NCBI GenBank assembly: GCA_905221605.1
Contig: CAJNDS010002197.1
Span: 117,501-167,500, forward strand
Reading direction: 5' to 3'
Length of the DNA: 50,000 nt
Source: Symbiodinium natans
Lineage: Eukaryota; Sar; Dinophyceae; Suessiales; Symbiodiniaceae
The translations under genes and the position numbers were made by a program. Below, piece by piece: positions 1 through 8,850 of this stretch. Each line of letters opens with the position of its first letter. Positions within the stretch are counted from its first letter, which is position 1. The notes beneath the pieces are model-generated. The model was not told where the DNA came from. It searched no databases and saw only the letters and a list, made by a program, of their open reading frames with translations.

Positions 1-600
1 GATCCCGTGGTCCTGTGGTCCTGTGGAGCCCCTCAGCTTGGGCCCTCCCTCGACTTTATTATAGTAATAGGGTTTAGGGTTCAGGGTTTATACCATAAAA
101 GCCCGCAACCTGAGCCATGCACGCCAGGTGGGCAGTCGGCGGGTGCCGTGGCTGTGAAGCATCCCCTCAGGCTTAGCTCAGGGTTAAGGTTTCAGTCCTC
201 TCCAGTTGAGAGTAGGCTCAAACCCCCAAAGCCTCGGACCAAACCCTGAACCACAGCGACATTCGGACTTGCCAACTCCCCACCAGCAAGCCCATGTGGG
301 TCAGCCAAAACAACTTGGACGTCAGACTCGTGCTGTTTCTGTCATTCTTTGAGATGCAGTAAGCCGAAGGCCTACGCCTTGAAGTCTAGACCTGTAGCCT
401 TTCACGGACATGCAAGGCCACCAGGCTAGGTTGGTTCCCCCCCTATTACTAACAGACTATAGCAGGGGGTACGATAATCCCCCTTAAGGACGGTTAGTAT
501 GAGGGAGAACATCCCAAGGTTCAGGTTTCATTGTAGGAGGGTTGAAGCCTTGCGGCTGAAAAAACATGGGGGGGTTGAGGGTTGGAGGTTCAACAATCTA
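1..600. other. Spacer without a recognisable gene
   Basis: Mixed-composition spacer with only scattered single telomere-like units. A short open frame at 7-249 has no recognisable domain and is probably chance. A small inverted-repeat element lies at 431-517 and is listed separately. Confidence 0.5.
431..517 (-). mobile_element. MITE-like short inverted-repeat element, copy 1
   Basis: The left end reads TTGGTTCCCCCCCTATTACT and the right end, reverse-complemented, begins TTGGGATGTTCTCCCTCATA. The two ends match with a 3-base gap, giving an 87 bp foldback unit with no coding capacity. The same ends and core occur at 6143, 29024 and 47400, so this is a dispersed family. Reverse-complemented, this copy aligns well with the one at 47400. 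Confidence 0.6.
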
Positions 601-664
601 AACCCCTAAACCCTAAGCCCTAAGCCCTAAACCCCAAAACCCGAAACCCGAAACCCGAAACGCG
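601..664 (-). repeat. Degenerate (CCCTAAA)n array
   Basis: Mixed CCCTAAA, CCCTAAG and CCCGAAA units on the plus strand. It lies just upstream of the coding-like island at 688. Confidence 0.8.
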
Positions 665-687
665 AGACCCCAAACCCTTCCTGCACC

Positions 688-798
688 CAAGGCAACTTGG
701 CCGCGGGGTACTGGGTGGAGAGCTTGAGTCCCCTGCAGGCCAGTGAGGAGGACCCTGGGGGTGGTGGGCCCGTAGGAGAGAGAGGTGCGAAGTTTTGA
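688..798 (+). CDS. Exon-like coding island, product unknown
   Basis: Open plus-strand frame starting at CAA GGC AAC, with peptide parts NLAAGYWVESLSPLQASEED and GGGGPVGERGAKF, then a TGA at 796. It is GC-rich and framed by CCCTAAA units upstream and TTTAGGG units downstream (from about 803). No domain is recognised. A GC-rich stretch this short can be open by chance, so this is a candidate exon only. Confidence 0.3.
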   Translation, partial: QGNLAAGYWVESLSPLQASEEDPGGGGPVGERGAKF

Positions 799-802
799 GG
801 TT

Positions 803-870
803 TTATGGTTTAGGGTTTAGGGTTTATGAGGGTTGAGGGTTTAGGGGGTTTAGATTGCTGTTACGGGTTT
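803..870 (+). repeat. Degenerate (TTTAGGG)n array
   Basis: About seven TTTAGGG-type units mixed with TTGAGGG and TTTATGG. Confidence 0.75.
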
Positions 871-1161
871 AGGAGGAGTTTAGGATCGGCATTGGGCTGG
901 GCGTCTAAGGCTTTGTGGATTCCGGCGCTGGCATAAGCTTGAACCCAACCGCAGAGGGGGTTGAAGGCAGCCTCAGTTGCCCGGCACCTTTGAACCTAGA
1001 CCTGGAGCCTTAACCCTAGGGTTGGGAGTTGGGGGCAGGTTCGAGGCCAAGTTCTGTAGGTCAGAGCCTTTCGGCCTGCTCCACGTCCGCACTGCTTCCG
1101 CCTAGAACCAGCAGCCTAGCCCAAACCAAGCCAAGCAAGTCATGCTGTTGAATGTGTCCCT

Positions 1162-1260
1162 TTGCTTCGCAAGCAAGACCTTGAAACCCAGAAGCGCTCG
1201 GCAGGGTACAAAGAGCAGCGAAGCAAATGGTTGCTGTTGCAAATTGGGGGCTGCATGCTC
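1162..1260 (+). CDS. Exon-like coding island, product unknown
   Basis: Plus-strand frame rich in charged residues (RKQDLETQKRSAGYKEQRSK, then WLLLQ), like a helical segment of a larger protein. The frame continues open to 1416 but loses coding character after about 1250. No family recognised. Confidence 0.3.
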
Positions 1261-1492
1261 CTCAACACCCAAGCCAAGCCGAAGAATTCTCTTGAGAGCC
1301 GAGTGGCGCGTGTGTTTGCCTCCCCTGGCCTAACTTTACTTGGGGTTTTAGCTCTAGTTACTCTGCTTGAAGCCTCAAAACCTCAAAGCCCGACAGACCA
1401 GAGCCCTCTCCTTTGATGAATCAAAGTAGACGCCCGCAGGAGTCCCAGTGGCCTGGCAAGCTTCCATGATTCACTGGTTCTTAGCAGAGATT

Positions 1493-1541
1493 GGGTTTAG
1501 GGTTTAGGGTTTAGGGTTTAGGGTTTAGGGTTTAGGGTTTT
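1493..1541 (+). repeat. (TTTAGGG)n array
   Basis: About seven near-perfect TTTAGGG units on the plus strand. Confidence 0.95.
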
Positions 1542-1785
1542 GAGGTACCCAACTCCTGATTTCCCGACTCAGGACTCTGGGTGTTGCAAGCATAGGACTC
1601 AGGAGGACTTCCGCCGTTGTTTTGTCCAAGTGTTTCAGTTTTGACAAACAGTACCCTGAACCCCAGTGTTGACCCTCATCAAGACTAAGTCTTTTCTTCC
1701 CCCCCACCCCCCGATGGGAGTCTGTGGCTTTCGGGTGTAGGGTTTAGGGGTTTAGTGTAACCAGGAACACGTTGGCCTGAACATG

Positions 1786-1870
1786 AGCAGCAAAGAGCGA
1801 CAACCGGCTGACTCACGAGATTGCCCGGTCCCACGATGTTCGCTGGTTTCCGGGGGCCCCCGCCTTCGAA
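1786..1870 (+). other. Weak coding-like island
   Basis: Open plus-strand frame with peptide SSKERQPADSRDCPVPRCSL just upstream of a TTTAGGG array. Too short and ambiguous to call a gene. Confidence 0.2.
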
Positions 1871-1875
1871 GGGGT

Positions 1876-1917
1876 CTAGGGTTTAGGGTTTAGGGTTTGG
1901 GGTTTAGGGTTTAGGGC
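1876..1917 (+). repeat. (TTTAGGG)n array
   Basis: Five to six TTTAGGG/TTTGGGG units. Confidence 0.9.
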
Positions 1918-2065
1918 GAAACCTCAAGCCCCAAGCCCTGTTGCCATGTAGGATTCGGCGCACAGGCCTAGGATTTTTCTGCCGAGGCTTCTTACTAGCA
2001 AGGTAGCTGAAAGCTTCTTTGGGCTAAGTGAACCCTCTTAACTTCTTAACCATATCTATATATAT

Positions 2066-2108
2066 ATATATATGGTACCCCCCCCCCCCCCAGTGACCTA
2101 CCCTTTTT
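2066..2108 (+). repeat. Left terminal inverted repeat, copy A
   Basis: TA repeats, ATGGTA, C14 (2078-2091), then AGTGACCTACCCTTTTT. It matches the reverse complement of 4187-4228 with two clear mismatches (G/C before the poly-C, T/C after it). Confidence 0.75.
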
Positions 2109-2221
2109 CGCCTTGTCTCAAGTCACCCAGCTGCACTGCAAGCAAACTCGGTGTGCAATATAGCGTATTTCCTAGGGCGTAGACTAAAATACAACTAAAA
2201 TCGCATACACGGGACAGTAGA

Positions 2222-2492
2222 AAAACCAAAAATACCAAAACCAAAAAAACCAAAAAACCAAAACCAAAAAAACCAAAAAAACCAAAACCAAAAAAACCAA
2301 AAAAACCAAAAAAACCAAAAATGCCCAAAAAACCCAATTTTCCGGGACTCTCAGGAAATCCCTATGAGGCTTCTCCAAGAGCCCCAGATTTTTTTTTTTT
2401 TTTTGGTATTTTTGGTTTTTTTGGTTTTGTTTTTTTTGGTTTTTTTGGTTTTGGTATTTTTGGTTTTTTGGTTTTGGTATTTTGGCTTTTTG
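2222..2492. repeat. Imperfect foldback of CCAAAAA / TTTTTGG repeats, copy A
   Basis: A left arm of CCAAAAA-type units (2222-2330) and a right arm of TTTTTGG-type units (about 2389-2492) flank a spacer containing CCAATTTTCCGGGACTCTC. The right inner stem seen in copy B has decayed here to a poly-T run. The open frames over it are repeat artefacts. Confidence 0.75.
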
Positions 2493-2534
2493 GTTCGCCT
2501 TCACAGTCACGAGGCAACAACTACGCATTTTTAA

Positions 2535-3200
2535 GTGTGCTTATGCTAATTGTGCTTTTCAAAAATAGTATACAAGTGGTCTTTCTAGTGCTTCAGAACT
2601 TTTTGTTTCGTTATTATGTAAGTAGAGCCGCTAGTGTTTAGTGCATCTTTTGGTTGCACTCAAGTGTAGTAGACCTTATTCAGCCATTACTTGGTGCTCT
2701 GGTAGCTAAATTCGCATGGATAATATTTGCCTGGTAAATGCGATTAATTATCTAGAAGCAGCATTTGCAATACTTGTCTTGAGAAAAAGCATTTATTGCT
2801 TAGAATTGTTTGCTTAAAAAGTGACTCCTACTCGTCCAGGGATACCCCAAAACCCTATAATCCAAACTTCACCAGAGATTCTCCTGAAAAGCTTGCGCTT
2901 TTGGATGTTTTTACGTATTTGTGAATTTGCTTGTGGTATGGCCTTCACTTTAGAAGTACTTTTCTAGGATTCTTGTGCATTTTTTAAGCCTGATTGTGCA
3001 AGTTGCGTTTTTCAAGCATAGTATATATGTGGTCTTTATTGAATACTTCAGACATCTTTGTTTCATCGTTATGTAAGTAGAACCGATTTCCATTATTGTG
3101 CATTTTTAAGCTTGCTTATGCAAATTGTGCTTTTCAGACATAGTATACAAGTGGTCTTTAGTGAATACTTCAGCAATCTTTGTCTCATTGTTATGTAGGT
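2535..3200 (+). repeat. Three diverged ~95 bp subrepeats, copy A
   Basis: The pattern TTGTGC-TTTTCA-ATAGTATA-GTGGTCTTT followed by CTTCAG and TATGTAAGTAGA(A/G)CCG occurs three times, near 2550, 2995 and 3117. The copia target site of copy B lies in the second of these, at the equivalent of 3019-3031. Confidence 0.7.
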
Positions 3201-3224
3201 AGAACCGTTTCCATTTCCGCAAGT

Positions 3225-3960
3225 GTTTATTTCGTATTTGGTTGAGTATGGTCCTTTAAATAGTATTCACTTGAGTCAAATTGGGCTATTTGCTTAAGAA
3301 TTCCTCTAGTAGTTAAATTCGCATAGAATGAATACTTCAAAAAAATTGTTTCATGAATATGTAAACATAAGGTGTTTCATTTGACTTTGCAGATAGTATT
3401 TCAATAATACTTTGCCTGGTATAAACACAACTGTTTCAATGCATTAGTTGCTCAACAAAGCACTATTTGCCCTTTAAACCACACTTTGCCATATGTTGGT
3501 TGTATATGGTGCTTATTTCGTATTTTGGTTGAGTATGGTCCTTTAAATGGTATTCACTTGAGTCAAATTGGGCTATTTGCTTAATAATTACTCTAGTAGC
3601 TAAATTCGCATAAAATGATTATTTCAAAAATAAAAACGATTCATGAATATGTAAACATAAGGTATTTCAGTGGACTTTTCAGAGAGCATACTTTGCCTAG
3701 TACAAGCACAATTGTATAAATACAGTATTTGCACTTTAAACCCACACTTTGCCATATTTTGGTTGAGAATGGTGTCTATTTCGTATCTTGGTTGAGTATG
3801 CTCCCTTAAATGGTATTCACTCGAGTCAAATTGGGCTCTTTGCTTAATAATTACTCTAGTAGCTAAATTCGCATAGAACCAAGAAAAATGTTTCACTATT
3901 TGATTAATACTTTGCCTCGTACAAACACAATTGTATAAATAAATTAGTTGCTCAACAAAA
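3225..3960 (+). repeat. Three tandem ~260-290 bp subrepeats, copy A
   Basis: Units beginning TTTCGTAT(T/C)T(T)GG-TTGAGTATG start near 3229, 3518 and 3779. Each carries CACTTGAGTCAAATTGGGCT and ends with TTGCTCAACAAA-like sequence or a decayed form of it. The 90-codon minus-strand frame at 3624-3896 falls inside this repeat. Confidence 0.7.
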
Positions 3961-4186
3961 CATTAATTGCCCTTTAAAACGCACAATTTGCATAGAAAAA
4001 CACTGATCTAAACATCTAAAAACAGCATTGTCCGCTTCAGATTCAAAATGTAGATTCTTCCAAATGCTGGCTTATCGGGGTCTGTGAGGTGGGTGTCCCA
4101 GTAACTGTCCTTCATTACCCGGTGATTAACTACGCGACTTTTGGGCCTTGTTTGTTATTTTTTGTTAAAAAGGCCTAAAAAGGCCT

Positions 4187-4228
4187 AAAAAGGGTAGGTC
4201 GCTGGGGGGGGGGGGGGTAGCATATATA
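4187..4228 (-). repeat. Right terminal inverted repeat, copy A
   Basis: AAAAAGGGTAGGTCGCT, G14 (4204-4217), TAGCATATATA. Inverted partner of 2066-2108, followed by a TA/CA microsatellite to about 4252. Confidence 0.75.
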
Positions 4229-4252
4229 TATATATATACATACACATATATA

Positions 4253-4601
4253 CACCCTATTTGGCTTTCAGGCGGCATGTGGGTTTAGGGTTGATTGTTT
4301 AGGAACCGACTGTGTTGGTTCATGTCTTTCCCAAAGCTTGCTTAAAGGTTGGCATGGGCGGGCATGTGGCGGTGCCTCTCACAGCCCTGAACATAAACCC
4401 TGTCTTGCCCCAAAGCCAAGAGTCCTAAACATTAAAATCAAGAACCTTGAGCCCTAAGCTGTTGAGGGTTTGAGGGTTTGGGGTTCAGGGCTGAGGTTTC
4501 AAGATTCTTCCCAGAGACCGGACCATTTTGAGGAAGGTACGGTACCCCTAACCAAACCCCAAACCCCTAAGCCTACTGGGGGCATAATTGGGTGCAGAGC
4601 C
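4253..4601. other. Spacer with scattered telomere-like units
   Basis: Mixed single TTTAGGG, TTGAGGG and CCCTAAA variants with no open frame of note. Confidence 0.5.
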
Positions 4602-4687
4602 AACCCTAAACCCTAAACCCTAAACCCTAAACCCTAAACCCTAAACCCTAAACCCTAAACCCTAAACCCTAAACCCTAAACCCTAAC
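4602..4687 (-). repeat. (CCCTAAA)n array
   Basis: Twelve near-perfect CCCTAAA units, ending CCCTAACAG directly against the coding-like island at 4690. Confidence 0.97.
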
Positions 4688-4689
4688 AG

Positions 4690-4795
4690 AGCAAGGTTCT
4701 ACGATGCGGCTGCCTTCTTCCTGGAGAACTTCCCGCACAAGACCTTCGCCGGCGCCTCGCTGTTCCTACTGAACTGCTTGGGAATGAGGGAGTAG
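4690..4795 (+). CDS. Exon-like coding island, product unknown
   Basis: The telomere-like array ends CCCTAACAG and is followed at once by an open frame: RFYDAAAFFLENFPHKTF, then AGASLFLLNCLGMRE and a TAG at 4793. The codons favour C/G at third positions and the peptide looks like folded protein (aromatic and Leu-rich). The AG at 4688-4689 would serve as a splice acceptor. No family recognised. One of the more convincing islands. Confidence 0.45.
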
Positions 4796-4931
4796 ATCCC
4801 TTCGAGGGTCTATATGTACATACCTTTTTCTGGGGGGACATAAGGTACCTACTTCCTGAAATTCTCTACTAGTAGTTTGGGGCGCCCCTAAGCCCGATGC
4901 CCAAAGCCTTAGCCAGCCCCTCGTGCGTCCT

Positions 4932-5111
4932 AGCCCTAAACCCTAAACCCTAAACCCAAAACCCTAAGCCCTAAGCCCTAAGCCCTAAGCCCTAAGCCCT
5001 AAACCCTAAGCCCTAAGCCCTAAACCCTAAACCCTAAGCCCTAAACTTTAGACCCTAGACCCTAGACCCTGGAACCCTAAACCCTAAACCCTAAACCCTA
5101 AACCCTAAACC
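4932..5111 (-). repeat. Degenerate (CCCTAAA/CCCTAAG)n array
   Basis: About 25 units with blocks of the CCCTAAG variant and a few CCCTAGA units. Confidence 0.9.
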
Positions 5112-5364
5112 TACATCTTATCTTGGAGTCCACAGCCGGCTCATGTTCTGTTGCCGCTACTATCCTCGCAAACGCGGCTGCCGCTGATTTTCTCAGCAAA
5201 ACCATCATTGCTTGTTTGGGGTGTATAAGGGGTACGTAAGGGGTACCCTTTTGAGGGGCCCATACTAAGGGACCACGTAACTACCCTTAGAAGTTATTGT
5301 TGCTAATCCTAGTCTTGCGTGTTCAACAGAGGCAGCCCGGGCTTGGGCTTAGGATGTGGAGGCA
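5112..5364. other. Spacer with palindromic GGGTACCC-type motifs
   Basis: Contains a run of AAGGGGTACGTAAGGGGTAC and GGGGCCCATACTAAGGGACC near 5228-5272, similar in style to the inverted repeat at 47987. No gene seen. Confidence 0.4.
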
Positions 5365-5431
5365 CCCTAAACCCTAAACCCTAAACCCTAAACCCTAAAC
5401 CCTAAACCCTAAACCCTAAACCCTAAGCCCC
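5365..5431 (-). repeat. (CCCTAAA)n array
   Basis: Nine near-perfect units. Confidence 0.95.
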
Positions 5432-5700
5432 TCACACACATAAGGCCTAACCCTGACAAAAAGCCCCTTCTACATCCCTATTCAGTTCGACTTAGATCAC
5501 CTAAATCCGTTTAAATCCCTTAACCCCCTTGAACCTCAAGGCCCAAATAGACCCCTAGCCATTGAACTTGGCTGTCTTCTGGCTGGCTCTTAGGACTTGA
5601 ACTTTTTGGGTTTTTGTAGAAACCACAATAAGGAGCCTAAAAGTTAAACATTTAGGAAGGCTTCAAGAGTCAGCCAAGTGAACCTTTCTGCCATCCTTTT

Positions 5701-5778
5701 TGGAAGCCCCTTCAAAAAGCCGAGGTCTTCGCCAACTGCGAGGGCGACTGGGAGCTTCGTGGAGGCCTTGGGGTTTAG
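5701..5778 (+). CDS. Exon-like coding island, product unknown
   Basis: Open frame KAEVFANCEGDWELRGGLGV ending in TAG at 5776, where the TAG is already part of the following TTTAGGG array. The EGDW motif recurs in the island at 24871. No family recognised. Confidence 0.3.
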   Translation, partial: WKPLQKAEVFANCEGDWELRGGLGV

Positions 5779-5900
5779 GGTTTAGGGTTTAGGGTTTAGG
5801 ATTAGGGCTTAGGGTTTAGGGCTTAGGGTTTAGGGTTTAGGGTTTAGGGTTTAGGGTTTAGGGCTTAGGGCTTTGGGCTTAGGGCTTTGGGCTTTGGGCT
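5771..5900 (+). repeat. (TTTAGGG)n array with TTTGGGC variants
   Basis: About 17 units; the 3' part shifts to GGGCTTAGGGCTTTGGGC variants. Confidence 0.93.
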
Positions 5901-5912
5901 TGAGGCCTCGGC

Positions 5913-5981
5913 ATGGGACCCCGTTTCGACAGCGGCGCGGCCGGGCGCATGGCGCGGCGCCCTCGCCTCTATGGGGTTTAA
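5913..5981 (+). other. Short ATG-initiated coding-like frame
   Basis: ATG at 5913 opens 22 codons (MGPRFDSGAAGRMARRPRLY) to TAA at 5979. It lies between two TTTAGGG arrays, so it does not fit the exon pattern seen elsewhere. Low confidence. Confidence 0.2.
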
Positions 5982-5985
5982 GGTT

Positions 5986-6137
5986 TGGGGGTGTAGGTAG
6001 GGTTTAGGGTTTAGGGTTTAGGGTTTAGGGTTTAGGGTTTTGGGTTTTGGGTTTTGGGTTTTGGGTTTTGGGTTTTGGGTTTAGGGTTTAGGGTGTAGGG
6101 TTTCGGGTTTAGGGTTTAGGGTTTGGGGGTGTAGGGT
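5986..6137 (+). repeat. (TTTAGGG)n array with a TTTTGGG block
   Basis: TTTAGGG units flank six TTTTGGG units, showing local spread of a variant. Confidence 0.93.
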
Positions 6138-6142
6138 TTGGG

Positions 6143-6187
6143 TTGGGATGTTCCCTTTATACTAACACTCCTGAGTACGGGGGAACA
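6143..6187 (+). mobile_element. MITE-like short inverted-repeat element, copy 2 (partial)
   Basis: Starts TTGGGATGTTCCCTTTATAC and TAACACTCC, matching the left end of the copies at 29024 and 47400. The right end is degraded to GTACGGGGGAACA. Confidence 0.5.
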
Positions 6188-6714
6188 GTTATGGAGAGCT
6201 TTAGGGGTAAGTTCTAGGGGTTCAAGCTGGGAATTGTGAGGGGTTTCGGGGTATTTAAAACTTAAATACACGGGGTTCAGGATTCAGGGTTTTCGTGGGG
6301 GTTGGGCGTCTGGGTAGCTCTTGTTCTTTTTGGCTTTTGGTGTGTTGCGTTTATTCCTCTCACTTTCCTGGGTTTGTCTCAGCAGAGTACCAAAAGACAG
6401 CAAGGAAGGAAAGGAAGTAACGCCGGGCAAGAACAAAGGAAAGACCCTACGCAATAGTGAACATTTCGTATACCAAAGGGCGAAATGCAGAAACAAACAA
6501 CAGCAACAAGTGAAGACACACACTATTCAACGAACAAAGTACATGCAGCAAGTGCAAGCTTCGAAGTACCCACAGAAAGATAGAAGGACATGACTAGAGA
6601 AAGAAACCTAGTCTTCTCCTGAACCCTAAACTCTAAAGATTACACCCCAGAATCCTACGCCCAAGTACCCAAAAACCACAAACAAGCACAAAACAAAACG
6701 GAACCTGGAAGAAG
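6188..6714. other. Spacer, no recognisable gene
   Basis: Overlapping open frames occur on both strands near 6284-6593 (up to 90 codons), low-complexity and Lys/Gln-rich on the plus strand. None shows a motif I recognise. Confidence 0.4.
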
Positions 6715-6782
6715 TTAGGGTTTAGGGTTTAGGGTTTAGGGTTTAGGGTTTAGGGTTTAGGGTTTAGGGTTTAGGGTTAGGG
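6715..6782 (+). repeat. (TTTAGGG)n array
   Basis: Nine perfect units, then TTAGGG. Confidence 0.97.
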
Positions 6783-6887
6783 TGGTCCTGAGCAGAGGTG
6801 GCTGGCGGCCAGACAGGCTGGCATCACGCGCGCGCGGTGGCCGCTAGTCACTACCGGAGTGAGACATGTGAGTCCTGGCTCACCAAG
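6783..6887. other. GC-rich insert between opposed arrays
   Basis: Unique sequence between a TTTAGGG array and a CCCTAAA array. A plus frame EQRWLAARQAGITRARWPL is open, but the array order is opposite to that around other islands, so this could be the loop of a folded intron. Confidence 0.25.
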
Positions 6888-7212
6888 CCTAAACCCTAAA
6901 CCCTAAACCATAAACCCCTAGACCCTAAACTTAAAATCCTAAACCCTGAACCCTGAACCCTAAACCCTAAACCCTAAACCCTAAAGCCTAAACCCTAAAC
7001 CCTAAACCCTGAACCCTGAACCCTGAACCCTGAACCCTAAACCATACACCCTAAACCCTAAACCCTAAACCCTAAAGCCGAAAGCCTAAAGCCTAAAGCC
7101 TAAACCCTAAACCCTAAACCCTAAAACCCTAAACCCTATAAACCCTAGCAACCCTAAATCCTAAACCCTGAACCCTGAATCCTGAACCCTGAACCCCGAA
7201 CCCTGAACCTGA
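6888..7212 (-). repeat. Degenerate (CCCTAAA/CCCTGAA)n array
   Basis: About 45 units, including blocks of CCCTGAA and GCCTAAA. It opposes the TTTAGGG array at 6715. Confidence 0.93.
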
Positions 7213-7261
7213 ACCCCAAGCCCCCTATTTGGGGACATATCTCAAGAAAGGACACGAAAAA

Positions 7262-7331
7262 ACAAAAAATCGCCGTTTCGAAGCCGAAGGCAGCACCGGC
7301 GGCCCGGGGCTGTCACTCAGAAAGCAAGGGT
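7262..7331 (+). CDS. Exon-like coding island, product unknown
   Basis: Frame RRFEAEGSTGGPGLSLRKQG, preceded by CCCTGAA/CCCTAAA units and followed by a TTTAGGG-type region. Short, no family recognised. Confidence 0.28.
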
Positions 7332-7336
7332 TGAAG

Positions 7337-7633
7337 GTTTGGGGTCTAGGGGTTTTGGGGGGTTTCGGGGTTTAGAGGTTTAGGGTTTAGGGTTTGGGGT
7401 TGGGGTTCAGGGTTCAGGGGTTTTAGAGTTCTCGGGTTTTAGGGGTCTAGGGGTGTTAGGGTTGTTTGGGATGTAGGGAAAAGCCCAGGCAAAAAGGTTT
7501 TTCATCCTTGACCCGGAGGGCCGTCTAGAGTTCAACGAAGGGGGGGTAAGCCCCGAAGGGTTGGTGTTTTGGAGTTTAGGGCTTGGGGCTTAGGGTTTAG
7601 GGTTTTAGGGTTTAGGGTTTAGGGTTTAGGGTT
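7337..7633 (+). repeat. Degenerate TTTAGGG region, best at 7574-7633
   Basis: Scattered TTTAGGG/TTTTGGGG units, then a cleaner run just before 7633. Confidence 0.75.
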
Positions 7634-7650
7634 ATTTTGTGGCTTTTGCT

Positions 7651-7742
7651 TCCGGAGATTCGGGAGTCCACGGCTAGAGGCTGGCCCCAAGCCCCCTCTT
7701 GGAAAGCACTGCAAAGCACTCCAATTGGCTCATCGGTCGTAG
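7651..7742 (+). other. Weak coding-like island
   Basis: Open plus frame PEIRESTARGWPQAPSWKAL, followed by a GT-rich edge (GTAGGTATT). TTTAGGG arrays lie on both sides, so the exon interpretation is less supported. Confidence 0.22.
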
Positions 7743-7747
7743 GTATT

Positions 7748-7826
7748 GGGTTTTAGGGGGTTTAGGGTTTAGGGTTTAGGGTTTAGGGTTTAGGGTCTAG
7801 GGTCTAGGGTCTAGGGTTTAGGGTAG
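7748..7826 (+). repeat. (TTTAGGG)n array
   Basis: About ten units with three TCTAGGG variants. Confidence 0.93.
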
Positions 7827-7918
7827 GTATAGGTGGTTCTGCGTGGGGTTCTAAGAGTAGGACAGCTGTGGCCACCGCCCGAATTCAGGTGCGCGTAGAT
7901 ACTTGTAAGTAACCCATG

Positions 7919-7951
7919 GGTTTTAGGGTTTAGGGTTTAGGGTTTGGGGTA
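7919..7951 (+). repeat. Short (TTTAGGG)n array
   Basis: Four units. Confidence 0.85.
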
Positions 7952-8037
7952 GGTATACATGCGCATTCAAGTAATCCCCTCAGCCCAAAACCCTGAACCC
8001 TGAAAGCTCCTCTGAACCTGGGCGTGGCAGCAAGGTA

Positions 8038-8206
8038 CCCTAAACCCCTAAACTCCTGAACCCCTCAACCCCTAAACCCCTAAACCCCCCCTAAACCCCC
8101 CCTAAAGCCTAAACCCCCCCTAAAGCCTAAACCCCCCCTAAACCCCCCCTAAACCCCTAAACCACGAAACCCACAAACCCCAAACCCTAAACCCTAAACC
8201 CTAAAA
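8038..8206 (-). repeat. (CCCCTAAA)n / (CCCTAAA)n array
   Basis: Octamer-like CCCCTAAA and CCCCCCTAAA units, turning to CCCTAAA at the 3' end, directly before the island at 8212. Confidence 0.9.
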
Positions 8207-8211
8207 GGTAG

Positions 8212-8268
8212 GCAATGTCTTCCATGCAGCGGAAGTCAACCTGGTGGCTGAGCCGCTTGGTGGAGGAG
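8212..8268 (+). CDS. Exon-like coding island, product unknown
   Basis: A 57 bp block bounded by an AG|G edge (GTAG|GCAATG) and a GAG|GTAGCT edge, which would be an acceptor and a GT donor. The frame reads MSSMQRKSTWWLSRLVEE. Array order (CCCTAAA before, TTTCGGG-type after) matches most other islands. No family recognised. Confidence 0.4.
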
Positions 8269-8390
8269 GTAGCTTCGGGTTTCGGGTTTCGGGCTTCAGT
8301 TTCTTTTTTGCAAGCCCCTTTGCATCACTATGTGCTTGGTACCACCCCAACCTCCCAGAATCCCTTTTCATTTGAATTACATACATACAT

Positions 8391-8424
8391 ATATATATAT
8401 ATATGTATGCATATGTATATATGG
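8391..8424. repeat. TA/CATA microsatellite
   Basis: Alternating TA with CATA units directly outside the left end of the TIR element copy B. Confidence 0.85.
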
Positions 8425-8452
8425 TACCCCCCCCCAGTGACCTACCCTTTTT
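8416..8452 (+). repeat. Left terminal inverted repeat, copy B
   Basis: TATATATGGTA, C9 (8427-8435), AGTGACCTACCCTTTTT. The poly-C is five bases shorter than in copy A. Confidence 0.75.
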
Positions 8453-8572
8453 CGCCTTGTCTCAAGTCACCCAGCTGCACTGCAAGCAAACTCGGTGTGC
8501 AATATAGCGTATTTCCTAGGGCGTAGACTAAAATACAACTACATCGCATACACTGGACAGTAGAAAAACCCA

Positions 8573-8850
8573 AAATACCAAAACCAAAAAAACCAAAAAA
8601 CCAAAACCAAAAAAAACAAAAAAACAAAAAACACCAAAAAAAACAAAACCAAAAAAACCAAAAACACCAAAAACACCAAAAAAACCAATTTTCCGGGACT
8701 CTCAGGAAATCCCTATGAGGCTTCTCCAAGAGTCCCGGAAAATTGGTTTTGTTTGGTATTTTTGGTTTTTTTGGTTTTGTTTTTTTTGGTTTTTTTGTTT
8801 TTGGTATTTTGGGTTTTTTGTTTTGGTATTTTGGCTTTTTGGTTCGCCTT
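8573..8850. repeat. Long foldback with a perfect inner stem, copy B
   Basis: CCAAAA-type arm (8573-8680), then CCAATTTTCCGGGACTCT at 8685-8702, a loop of about 27 bases, the exact complement AGAGTCCCGGAAAATTGG at 8730-8747, and a TTTTGG-type arm to about 8845. The 18 bp inner stem is perfect here and decayed in copy A. Confidence 0.85.

Larger units (their letters stand above)
2066..4228 (+). mobile_element. Putative non-autonomous TIR element, copy A (empty copia site)
   Basis: A 2.1 kb unit with inverted ends: a TA microsatellite, ATGGTA, a C14 tract and AGTGACCTACCCTTTTT on the left, and AAAAAGGGTAGGTCGCT, a G14 tract and TAGCATATA on the right. A near-identical unit lies at 8416-21568. 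Measured from first C to last G, both are 2140 bp once the copia insertion and one target duplication are removed from copy B. Inside are a foldback of CCAAAAA-type repeats and two sets of tandem subrepeats. The composition is AT-rich, unlike the GC-rich surroundings, and no transposase is visible. By architecture it resembles a non-autonomous DNA transposon that moves at TA sites; a satellite-like repeat is the alternative. Confidence 0.65.

Noticed and set aside
2098-2641. Phe/Gly/Trp-rich frames over CCAAAA/TTTTGG repeats
   Set aside because: Low-complexity repeat translation in the foldback arms.
3624-3896. 90-codon minus-strand frame, also present at 20964-21236
   Set aside because: It lies across the tandem subrepeats of the TIR element, and about nine residues differ between copies without sign of conservation.
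6783-6887. Coding-like insert between opposed arrays
   Set aside because: TTTAGGG precedes and CCCTAAA follows, the reverse of the order around other islands; it may be the loop of an intron hairpin.
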